From: Labilithrix sp.
GTDB lineage: Bacteria; Myxococcota_A; Polyangia; Polyangiales; Polyangiaceae
Assembly (NCBI GenBank): GCA_019637105.1
Contig: JAHBWF010000056.1
Coordinates: forward strand, 1 to 43,733
Length of the DNA stretch: 43,733 bases
Direction of reading: 5' to 3'
This document shows positions 22,898-29,948 of the stretch, in pieces; position 1 is the first letter of the stretch, and every line of letters begins with the position of its first letter. The position numbers and the translations under genes were made by a program. A model generated the notes under the pieces. That model worked only from the letters and a program-made list of their open reading frames with translations, made no database searches and was not told where the DNA came from.

Positions 22898-23536
22898 TCA
22901 GGTCCGGCGGCGGCGCAGAGCGCGCTGGCCGCCGCCGTGCTCCGCGCCGGTGACGACGAGATCGATGAGGCGCTCGCACGCCTCGCGGTCGAGGCGCTCG
23001 CCGAAGCGGAGGAGGCGCGAGATCGCGAAGACGAACACGGTGTCCGTGACCATCGTCGGATCGACGCCGGCGGGGATCTCGCCGCGCTCCTGGGCGCGGA
23101 CGACCACGCGCGCGCGGAGCCTTCGCGTCTCCTCGCGGAGGTCGTGGCAGAGCGCCTGCACCTCCGGATCGGAGCTGTCCGTCGTGACCATGCGGGCGAC
23201 GGCGCGCCCCTCCGGCGTGCCGACGAGCGCCATGCTCCGCTCGAGCATCGCCAGCATGTCCATCCGGAGCGAGCCCGTGTCCGGCAGCGGCTCGTCGTAT
23301 CGCCCGGCCTCGCGGATCGCCGCGTGGACGAGTGTCACCTTCGTCGGCCAGCGGCGATAGACCGTCGTCTTCGCGACCCCCGCGCGGATCGCGACGTCCT
23401 CGAGGCGGAGCGCGTCGTAGCCGACGCGGGCGAGCTCGCTCAGGACCGCCGCGAGGACGGAGGCGACGACGCGCTCGCTGCGCCCGCCCATGCGCGCGCC
23501 CGTCGTTCGCCGCGCCGGTCCGACGTCTTCGGCCAT
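22898..23536 (-). CDS. TetR-family repressor of the adjacent efflux genes
   Basis: The 212-residue protein has a standard TetR N-terminal HTH (about 20-75): VGYDALRLEDVAIRAGVAKT, then TVYRRWPTKVTLV. The C-terminal helical ligand domain (about 80-205) resembles the TetR_C_11 type. It is divergent from the HlyD/MFS genes, with two similar inverted repeats in the intergenic region, so drug-responsive repression of both directions is the natural model. ATG 23536 has no ribosome site but sits about seven bases after a predicted -10, consistent with leaderless translation. ATG 23491 is the next alternative. Confidence 0.87.
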   Translation of the reverse strand: MAEDVGPARRTTGARMGGRSERVVASVLAAVLSELARVGYDALRLEDVAIRAGVAKTTVYRRWPTKVTLVHAAIREAGRYDEPLPDTGSLRMDMLAMLERSMALVGTPEGRAVARMVTTDSSDPEVQALCHDLREETRRLRARVVVRAQERGEIPAGVDPTMVTDTVFVFAISRLLRFGERLDREACERLIDLVVTGAEHGGGQRALRRRRT

Positions 23537-23542
23537 GGCCGA

Positions 23543-23571
23543 TAAATGGCAACGACTGGTTGCCTTTGCAA
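23543..23571 (-). promoter_or_regulatory. tetR promoter overlapping its operator
   Basis: On the minus strand TTGCAA (23571-23566) and CATTTA (23548-23543) are 17 bases apart. The spacer is almost entirely the first operator. Transcription would begin at 23537-23536, on the ATG of the TetR gene. Confidence 0.45.
23548..23564. promoter_or_regulatory. TetR operator, copy 1
   Basis: GGCAACGACTGGTTGCC has perfect 6-bp arms GGCAAC and GTTGCC around a 5-base centre. It overlaps the predicted tetR spacer and the -35 of the divergent efflux promoter, an ideal place to block both. Confidence 0.65.
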
Positions 23572-23588
23572 GCTCCGCGTCGTAGCGT
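23560..23588 (+). promoter_or_regulatory. Candidate promoter of the efflux operon
   Basis: TTGCCT (23560-23565) and TAGCGT (23583-23588) are spaced by 17 bases. The -35 overlaps operator copy 1. The -10 is a weak match, so this is tentative. Confidence 0.35.
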
Positions 23589-23594
23589 CACTAA

Positions 23595-23611
23595 GGCAAT
23601 GAATGGTAGCG
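23595..23611. promoter_or_regulatory. TetR operator, degenerate copy 2
   Basis: GGCAATGAATGGTAGCG matches copy 1 at 13 of 17 positions, starts 47 bases after it, and lies just upstream of the ribosome site of the HlyD gene. It could give a second, weaker repressor contact or a roadblock to transcription. Confidence 0.5.
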
Positions 23612-23627
23612 ATAAGGGAGGCCCGCG

Positions 23628-24857
23628 GTGACCGCCGCCGCGAGCCGTGACGAAGCGCCGAACGTCGCGGAGCGCGCGGAGGCGGCGACGGGCCGATCGC
23701 GCAAGCGCGCGATCGCCGTCGTGGTGCTCGCGCTCGGGGCCGCGGGGGCCGGCGGCTGGATGCTCGCGCATCGTGGCCTCGAGTCCACCGACGACGCGCA
23801 GATCGACGCCGAGGTGGTCGCGCTCGCGGCGCGCGCGGGCGGCGTCGTCGTCGAGGTCGGCTTCGAGGACAACGAGCGCGTCGAGGCGGGGCGCGTGCTG
23901 GCGGAGCTCGATCCCGAGCCCGCGAAGGCGAAGCTCGCGCAGGCCGAGGCGAACCTCGAGGCCGCGCGGGCGGCCGCCGCGGCCGCCGAGACCGACGCGA
24001 GCCTCGCGGCGACGAACGCGAAGGCGTCGAGCCGCGCGGCGACCGCGTCGCTCTCGGCCGCGAGCGCGGGCGCGAGCGCGTCCCGCGAGCAGATCGCCGA
24101 GGCGCGCGCGCGCGTGAGCGCCGCGGAGACGTCGCTCGCGCAGGCGAAGCTCGACCTCGATCGCGTGACGCGGCTCTCGCGGTCGGGCGCGCTGTCGCAG
24201 GCGCAGCTCGATCAGGCGACGACGGCGCACTCGACCGCGGAGGCGAGCGTCGCCCAGACGCGCGCGAGCCTCGCGGCCCTCGAGTCGAACGCCGCGCAGG
24301 CGGCGAGCCGGATCGGCGAGGCGTCGGCGCGCGTCGATCAGACGAAGGACGTCGACGCGTTCGTCGCGCTCGCCGAGGCGCGGGCGCGCGGCGCGAGGGC
24401 GAAGGTGGCCGAGCTCGAGGCCGCGCGCGATCTCGCCGCGCTCGAGCTCTCGTACACGAAGATCGTCGCCCCGCAGGCCGGCGTCGTCTCGAAGAAGAAC
24501 GTCGCCGTCGGACAGACCCTCTCCGCGGGCGCGCCGATCGCGCAGCTCGTGCCGTCCGCGAAGGGCGTGTGGGTGACGGCGAACTTCAAGGAGACGCAGC
24601 TCGGCAAGATGCGCCCCGGCCAGCCCGCCGAGATCCACGTCGACGCGCTGCCGGGGCGGGCGCTCCACGGATCGGTCGAGAGCATCTCGGCCGCCACCGG
24701 CTCGCGCTTCGCGCTCCTCCCGCCGGACAACGCCACGGGCAACTTCACGAAGGTCGTCCAGCGCGTGCCCGTCCGCGTCAAGCTGGACGGCCACGCCGAG
24801 GGCGTCGAGCTCCGACCGGGCATGAGCGTCGAGCTCACCGTCGACACCAGGAAGTGA
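23628..24857 (+). CDS. emrA: HlyD/EmrA-family periplasmic adaptor of an MFS efflux pump
   Basis: The start is GTG 23628 with GGGAGG seven bases upstream. The 409-residue protein has one N-terminal membrane anchor (about 25-45), split lipoyl-like halves (LESTDDAQIDAEVVALAARA near 48-67; SYTKIVAPQAGVVSKKNVAV near 280-300), a long Ala-rich coiled coil (about 105-265) and a beta-barrel (VWVTANFKETQLGKMRPGQ). This is the EmrA pattern. It bridges the inner-membrane transporter to an outer-membrane channel; no TolC-like gene is in the window. It is separated from emrB by 16 bases and controlled by the divergent TetR. Confidence 0.88.
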   Translation: MTAAASRDEAPNVAERAEAATGRSRKRAIAVVVLALGAAGAGGWMLAHRGLESTDDAQIDAEVVALAARAGGVVVEVGFEDNERVEAGRVLAELDPEPAKAKLAQAEANLEAARAAAAAAETDASLAATNAKASSRAATASLSAASAGASASREQIAEARARVSAAETSLAQAKLDLDRVTRLSRSGALSQAQLDQATTAHSTAEASVAQTRASLAALESNAAQAASRIGEASARVDQTKDVDAFVALAEARARGARAKVAELEAARDLAALELSYTKIVAPQAGVVSKKNVAVGQTLSAGAPIAQLVPSAKGVWVTANFKETQLGKMRPGQPAEIHVDALPGRALHGSVESISAATGSRFALLPPDNATGNFTKVVQRVPVRVKLDGHAEGVELRPGMSVELTVDTRK

Positions 24858-24873
24858 GCGGCGCCGGCCGGTC

Positions 24874-26421
24874 ATGAGCAGCTCTGCTCCGAACAAGTGG
24901 CTGGTCGCGGTCGCCGTCGCGCTCGGCGCGCTGATGGAGATCATCGACACGTCGATCGTGAACGTCGCGCTGAGCGAGATGCAGGCCTCGCTCGGCGCCA
25001 CCCTCACGCAGATGAGCTGGGTCGTCTCGAGCTACGCGATCGCGAACGTGATCATCCTGCCGCTCAGCGCGTGGCTCGGGTTCCGGTTCGGGAAGAAGCG
25101 CTACTTCGTCTTCTCGCTCGTCGGCTTCACGCTCGCCTCGGTCCTCTGCGGCCTCTCGACGTCGCTCTGGATGCTCACCGTCTCGCGCGTGCTCCAGGGC
25201 CTCTTCGGCGGCGGGCTGCTCGCGAAGGCGCAGGCGATCCTGTTCGAGACGTTCCCGCGCGAGGAGCAGGCGGCCGCGCAGGGCTTCTTCGGCGCGATCG
25301 TGATCGCCGGCCCGGTCGTCGGACCGACGCTCGGCGGGTACATCGTCACGAACGTCGGCTGGCGCTGGATCTTCTTCATCAACGTCCCGGTCGGGATCGC
25401 CGCGACGGCGATGTGCCTCTCGGCGCTCCCCGCGGACGGCGCGCTCGCCAGGCGCGCCCCGATCGACTGGACGTCGATCGCCCTCCTCGCCGTGGGCCTG
25501 GGGGCGCTCCAGACGTTCCTCGAGGAGGGCTATTCGGAGGACTGGTTCGAGTCGACGTTCATCACCGCCCTCGCGGTCGCCTCCGTCCTCTCGCTCGTGC
25601 TCTTCGTCGTGCGCCAGCTTCGGTCGGAGCACCCCGTCGTCGATCTGCGCGTGCTCCGGTACCGGTCGCTCTGGGCGGGCAGCGTCCTCTCCGTGATCAT
25701 CGGCATGGTCCTCTACGGCGCGATGTTCTCGGTCCCGATCTTCGCGTCCTCGGTGATGCGCTTCACGGCTCAGCAGATCGGGCTCTTGATGTTGCCCGGG
25801 GCGCTGGCCTCCGCGCTCACGATGCCGATCGCCTCGATGCTCGTCCGGCGCGTCGACCCGCGAGCGCTCCTCACGACGGGCGCGCTCATCCTGACCGGCG
25901 CCGTCATGTGGCTGGGGACGTTGACGACGAGCACGGGCGCGGACGACCTCCTCTGGCCGCTCCTCGTCCGCGCCTTCGGGACGGTGTTCATGTTCCTGCC
26001 GCTCAGCATGGCGGCGCTCGGTCCGATCCCCAAGGAGGAGATCGCGGCGGCGACGGGGTTCTTCAGCCTCACGCGCCAGCTCGGCGGCAGCGTCGGCGTG
26101 GCGCTCCTGAGCACGTTCCTCGGCACGCGGACCGCGTTCCATCGGAGCGTCCTCGTCGAGCACCTCTCCGTGACCGATCCCGCCGTCCAGGCCCGGGTGG
26201 CGGCGATGACCGGGAGCTTCGCGTCGAAGGGCGCGGACGTCGCCACCGCCGAGCATCGCGCGCTCACGCTGCTCGACGGCGCGGCGCGCCTCCAGAGCTC
26301 CGTGCTCGCGTTCAACGACACGTTCTATCTGACGGGTCTCCTCGTCCTCCTCTCGATCCCGCTCGTCTTCCTCCTCGGCAAGCCGAAGGGCGGCGCGAAG
26401 GTCGAAGCCGGCGCGCACTGA
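24874..26421 (+). CDS. emrB: DHA2-family MFS multidrug transporter (EmrB-like)
   Basis: This 515-residue integral membrane protein has the 14-helix layout of DHA2 drug/proton antiporters. It shows EIIDTSIVNVALSEM in helix 1 with the family Asp, the MFS loop motif LGFRFGKKRYF after helix 2, and antiporter motif C in helix 5 (GPVVGPTLGGYI). Length and motifs agree with EmrB. It exports hydrophobic toxic compounds with the adaptor encoded immediately upstream. The C-terminus is short and basic (LGKPKGGAKVE). No attached domain or frame defect is visible. Confidence 0.9.
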   Translation: MSSSAPNKWLVAVAVALGALMEIIDTSIVNVALSEMQASLGATLTQMSWVVSSYAIANVIILPLSAWLGFRFGKKRYFVFSLVGFTLASVLCGLSTSLWMLTVSRVLQGLFGGGLLAKAQAILFETFPREEQAAAQGFFGAIVIAGPVVGPTLGGYIVTNVGWRWIFFINVPVGIAATAMCLSALPADGALARRAPIDWTSIALLAVGLGALQTFLEEGYSEDWFESTFITALAVASVLSLVLFVVRQLRSEHPVVDLRVLRYRSLWAGSVLSVIIGMVLYGAMFSVPIFASSVMRFTAQQIGLLMLPGALASALTMPIASMLVRRVDPRALLTTGALILTGAVMWLGTLTTSTGADDLLWPLLVRAFGTVFMFLPLSMAALGPIPKEEIAAATGFFSLTRQLGGSVGVALLSTFLGTRTAFHRSVLVEHLSVTDPAVQARVAAMTGSFASKGADVATAEHRALTLLDGAARLQSSVLAFNDTFYLTGLLVLLSIPLVFLLGKPKGGAKVEAGAH

Positions 26422-26735
26422 CGAGGCCCGCGAGCAGGAGACGACCGCCGGCGAGGTGCGCCCGTCGTGTGCATGTCCCCGAAGGCCGCATCGCGACGCG
26501 CCGGCGCTGCGCGCCTGCCTCGATGAAGCCGTTCGCCCGTAGCAAGGTGGCTCGCGCCGCGACGCGTCCGCTCGGTCGAGGCTCGCGGAACGCTCGGTAA
26601 CCGTTCGCTTGGTCTTCGACGCGACCGCGCAGCCCGGGCCGCGCACCGAACTTGCGTCCGGTCGTGACGGCTTCACGCGGTGCGAGGCGCGACGCGCTCT
26701 CCTCACCGTGATCGACGAGGAGAGAGGAGGACTTC
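26422..26735. other. Intergenic region with no recognised gene
   Basis: The 314 bases between emrB and the FGE-like lipoprotein contain only Arg-rich shadow frames. I see no terminator hairpin and no convincing -35/-10 pair. The only clear signal is GGAGG at 26726-26730 for the next gene. Confidence 0.6.
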
Positions 26736-28358
26736 GTGGTGCGCACCGACGCGGCGGCTTCTGGGATGCTGGCTCTCTTCTGCCTCGTGTCCGTCCTGTT
26801 CACTACGGCAGGCTGCAAATCGGACAACGAGGCCGCCGCCGTGAACAAGGGCGACCACGCGTGCGCGAACGGCGGCGCGGGAGCCGGCTGCGACGAGGCC
26901 TGCGGCGACGACTGCGCGGGCTCGAGCGGCGGGACGTCGGGGGGCCCCGGCGCGAGCGCCGCCAACGGCGTGGTCGACGGGACCGAGACCGACGTCGACT
27001 GCGGCGGCGGCGACGCGCCCAAGTGCGGCGAGGGCAAGCGCTGCCTCGTCGACGGCGACTGCGAGGTCGCCTGCAACTACGCCAAGCGGTGCGTCAGCGC
27101 GCCGAGCTGCAAGCCGCACCTCGGCGGCGACACCTGCGGGCTCGGCGAGGTGGAGGAGTCCGGCGCGCGGCACGAGAGCTGCTGCCGTTCGCTCGTGGTC
27201 CCGGGGTACTCCGATCCCGCGCGCCCGGGCAAGACGGTGTACCTCGACAAGTACGAGATCACGGCCGGGCGCGTCCGCGCGTTCGTCGAGCAGCTCGCGG
27301 CCGAGAACGCCGGCAACCCCGATGTGAAGCGCTGGATCGCCGAGCATCGCCCCGAGCTCTGGGACTCGGCCTGGGACGACTTCCTGCCGACGGACTACGA
27401 GACCGGCTCCGCCGTCATCAACCGGCGCCTGCTCGGCGACCCGCGGCTCGAGGACTACGGCTACCAAGGTCCCCCGGGCCCCGGCGTGATCTTGCCGCCG
27501 CCCACCGACGAGGTCCGCCGCTTCGGCGTCAACTACCAGTTCAACGACGAGATCTACGTCGACCTCCACGGCAACAACTGCGGGACGTACCCCAACACCT
27601 ACGGCTTCCCCACGTACTGGTACCCGCCCGACATCCTCGCCCGCAGCGGCCAGCTCCCTCGGGCCGACGGCGTCGGCTATCGCGGCCAGCCGATCCCGGC
27701 GAAGGAGCTCCTCGACGTCAAGTCGATGAACTGCATCACCAACGCGATGCTCGCGGCGTTCTGCGCCTGGGACGGCGGCCAGCTCGCCACCGACGAGGTC
27801 CTCGACTACGTCACCACGACCCCGCGGTCGCTCGGCAACCTCTCGGGGTGCGGCGTCCAGATCGACGACCACGGAGCGCTCCTCGGCAACGACCTCCGCA
27901 ACACCGTTCAGAGCGGCGGCGCGTGCGCGCCCGTCTCGCTCGTGAACGCGACGTTCGACGCGGGCGACGAGCTCCCCGTCCCCAACAGCCCGCTCAACGT
28001 CCACAACTACCACTACCCGGACACGGGGAACGTGACGCACGACAAGTCGTGGCAGATCTCGGCGCCGGGTCGCGCGAGCCTGGCCGACGCGGCGAACGGC
28101 GAGCAGGTCGACGCGGTCCGGATGCGTCCGGAGGACGAGCCGTGGATGGACCTGCACGGCAACCTCAACGAGGCCGCGCTCGAGGTGTCTGACGGCACGT
28201 TCACCGGCCGCTTCGCGCTCAAGTACCGCGGCATCGGCTACGGCAGCTCGCGCTCGGACCTCAACATGACGACGATCCGCGGCGAGGACGTCTTCCGCAT
28301 CCAGCGGCCCGAGGCCAAGGCGGCGTACAGCGGCGGTCGCTGCATGCGCTTCAAGTGA
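26736..28358 (+). CDS. FGE-sulfatase-fold lipoprotein without the catalytic cysteine pair
   Basis: GTG 26736 follows GGAGG by five bases. The signal peptide ends in a lipobox (TTAGC). Residues about 45-140 are Cys-rich and include NGVVDGTETDVDCGGG, a segment I associate with myxobacterial surface lipoproteins. The rest (about 145-540) looks like a formylglycine-generating-enzyme/sulfatase-modifying-factor fold: VYLDKYEITAGRVRAFVEQ at its start, MDLHGNLNEAALEV near 470 and the end SGGRCMRFK. The CxxxxC copper-binding pair of true FGE, expected just before the end, is missing (GIGYGSSRSDLN instead). The protein is therefore probably a non-catalytic or differently acting member outside the cell. 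Confidence 0.78.
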   Translation: MVRTDAAASGMLALFCLVSVLFTTAGCKSDNEAAAVNKGDHACANGGAGAGCDEACGDDCAGSSGGTSGGPGASAANGVVDGTETDVDCGGGDAPKCGEGKRCLVDGDCEVACNYAKRCVSAPSCKPHLGGDTCGLGEVEESGARHESCCRSLVVPGYSDPARPGKTVYLDKYEITAGRVRAFVEQLAAENAGNPDVKRWIAEHRPELWDSAWDDFLPTDYETGSAVINRRLLGDPRLEDYGYQGPPGPGVILPPPTDEVRRFGVNYQFNDEIYVDLHGNNCGTYPNTYGFPTYWYPPDILARSGQLPRADGVGYRGQPIPAKELLDVKSMNCITNAMLAAFCAWDGGQLATDEVLDYVTTTPRSLGNLSGCGVQIDDHGALLGNDLRNTVQSGGACAPVSLVNATFDAGDELPVPNSPLNVHNYHYPDTGNVTHDKSWQISAPGRASLADAANGEQVDAVRMRPEDEPWMDLHGNLNEAALEVSDGTFTGRFALKYRGIGYGSSRSDLNMTTIRGEDVFRIQRPEAKAAYSGGRCMRFK

Positions 28359-28491
28359 GGGCTCGGGAGAGAGCGCGCCGGCCGCCGCCCTTCGGGAGGA
28401 CGCGGGGACGCGACGCCCGCGCCGCGATCGCCGGGCCGCCCTCGCGCGGGGGCCTGCAACGCAGACCGCCCCTCGTGGCATCGTAGGCGTC

Positions 28492-29607
28492 ATGACGCTG
28501 TTCGACCCTCGCGTGCTGGGCGCCGCGCCCGCGGGCCTCCGCCGGGAGCGGCTGCAGAGCTCGCCCCGGTTCCGGAGCGGGCGCTTCCACAACACCGAGC
28601 CGCTCGCGTCCCCGATGGACGGACGGCCGGTCTCCGAGCGCATGGGCATCGTCGGCGAGTTCTTCCTCGGCGGGCGGAGGCGGGTGCCGGCGGGGGCGAT
28701 CCCCGTCGAGAGCCCGCTCGACGCGTGGGCGCGCGCCCCCGAGACGGGGCTCCGGGCGACGTGGCTCGGCCACTCGACGGTGCTCGTCGAGATCGACGGG
28801 TTCCGCGTGCTCACGGACCCGGTGTGGGGCGAGCGCGTCTCGCCGTTCGGCTTCGCGGGGCCGAGGCGCTTCCACCGCGCGCCCGCCGCCATCGAGCAGC
28901 TCCCCGAGCTCGACGCGGTCGTCGTCTCGCACGACCACTACGATCACCTCGACTTCCCCTCCGTGCGCGCGCTCGCGCGGCGCGGCGTCCCGTTCGTGAC
29001 CTCGCTCGGCGTCGGCGCGCACCTCGAGGCGTGGGGCGTCCCGCCCGGGCGGATCACGGAGCTCGACTGGTGGGAGGAGGCGGCGCTCTTCGGCGGCCGC
29101 CTCGGGATCACGGCGGCGCCGAGCCGGCATTTCTCCGGCCGCGGCGTCGGCTCGAACGCGACGGCGTGGTCGTCCTTCGTGCTCCGGACCGATCGCCATC
29201 GCGTGTTCTTCAGCGGGGACACGGGGCTCACGCGCGAGCTCGAGGACGTCGGCGCGCGGCTCGGGCCCTTCGACCTCGTCATGCTCGAGGTGGGCGCGTT
29301 CCACCCGGCGTGGGGCTCCATCCACCTCGGCCCGGAGAACGCGCTCGAGGCGCTGCGCATGCTCGGAGGCGGGCCGCTCCTCCCCGTGCACTGGGGCACG
29401 TTCGATCTCGGCCTCCACCCCTGGGACGAGCCGCCGGAGGTGCTCGCGCGCGAAGGCGCGAAGCGCGGCGCGCACCTCGTCATGCCGCGTCTCGGCGAGG
29501 TCGTCGAGCCGTCCCGGAGCGAGCGCGTCGAGCCGTGGTGGCGGCTCGCGTCCGCGCCCGCCGAGGCGCCCCGGCGGTCGATCCACGCGCTCACGCCGCA
29601 CGCGTGA
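28492..29607 (+). CDS. Metallo-beta-lactamase-fold hydrolase (NAPE-PLD/UlaG-like)
   Basis: The 371-residue protein has the MBL fold with ATWLGHSTVLVEIDG (about 83-97), the zinc motif SHDHYDHLD (about 143-151), a His at SRHFSG, FFSGDTGLT with the bridging Asp, and a final LPVHWGTFDLGLHPWDEP. That last block and the N-terminal GRFHNTEP are typical of bacterial relatives of N-acylphosphatidylethanolamine phospholipase D and UlaG lactonase. A two-zinc hydrolase of lipid or phosphodiester substrate is likely; it is cytoplasmic, with no signal peptide. Its 3' end overlaps the end of the convergent small membrane protein gene by 17 bases. Confidence 0.88.
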   Translation: MTLFDPRVLGAAPAGLRRERLQSSPRFRSGRFHNTEPLASPMDGRPVSERMGIVGEFFLGGRRRVPAGAIPVESPLDAWARAPETGLRATWLGHSTVLVEIDGFRVLTDPVWGERVSPFGFAGPRRFHRAPAAIEQLPELDAVVVSHDHYDHLDFPSVRALARRGVPFVTSLGVGAHLEAWGVPPGRITELDWWEEAALFGGRLGITAAPSRHFSGRGVGSNATAWSSFVLRTDRHRVFFSGDTGLTRELEDVGARLGPFDLVMLEVGAFHPAWGSIHLGPENALEALRMLGGGPLLPVHWGTFDLGLHPWDEPPEVLAREGAKRGAHLVMPRLGEVVEPSRSERVEPWWRLASAPAEAPRRSIHALTPHA

Positions 29608-29948
29608 GCGCGACGAGCGCGCCGGTCTCGGCGACGCTCGCGCCCCCGGTCGCCTCGTCCTCGCGCCGAACCGTGAGCGTGCAACGCCCCCCCCGCGGGC
29701 TGGTCCACCCACACGACGTGCGGGCCCGCCGCGAGGCGCGGCGTACGAAGCTCGCGCGACGCGGGGTCGAAGTTCCACCCCGAGCTGGGCGGCTCGAAGA
29801 ACGAGATCGTCAGGATGAGGGCCGAGCAGCCCACGAGGCCGCCGCCGAGCAGCATCAGCACCCGAGCGCGATCGCCGCCACCCGCATCTCCGCCCAGCGT
29901 ACCTCGCCGCCGCGCTGCCCGCGCCCGAACGTGGCCGAGGCCGCTCAA
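29591..29948 (-). pseudogene. Small single-pass membrane protein gene with a frameshift at a G8 tract
   Basis: Directly after the RND gene, TTG 29948 overlaps its stop (TTGA) and opens an Arg-rich N-terminus, then a membrane helix VLMLLGGGLVGCSALILTIS, then SSGWNFDPASRELRTPRLA and VVWVDQPAGG. At eight Gs (C8 on the plus strand, 29687-29694) the sensible sequence leaves frame. With seven Gs it would continue RCTLTVRREDEATGG to LVALTRAA and stop at 29591, about 118 residues. In the present frame it becomes Arg-rich nonsense. Possible causes are a sequencing error, a real mutation or slippage-based on/off switching. The family is unknown; its position suggests an accessory of the efflux operon. 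Confidence 0.55.
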
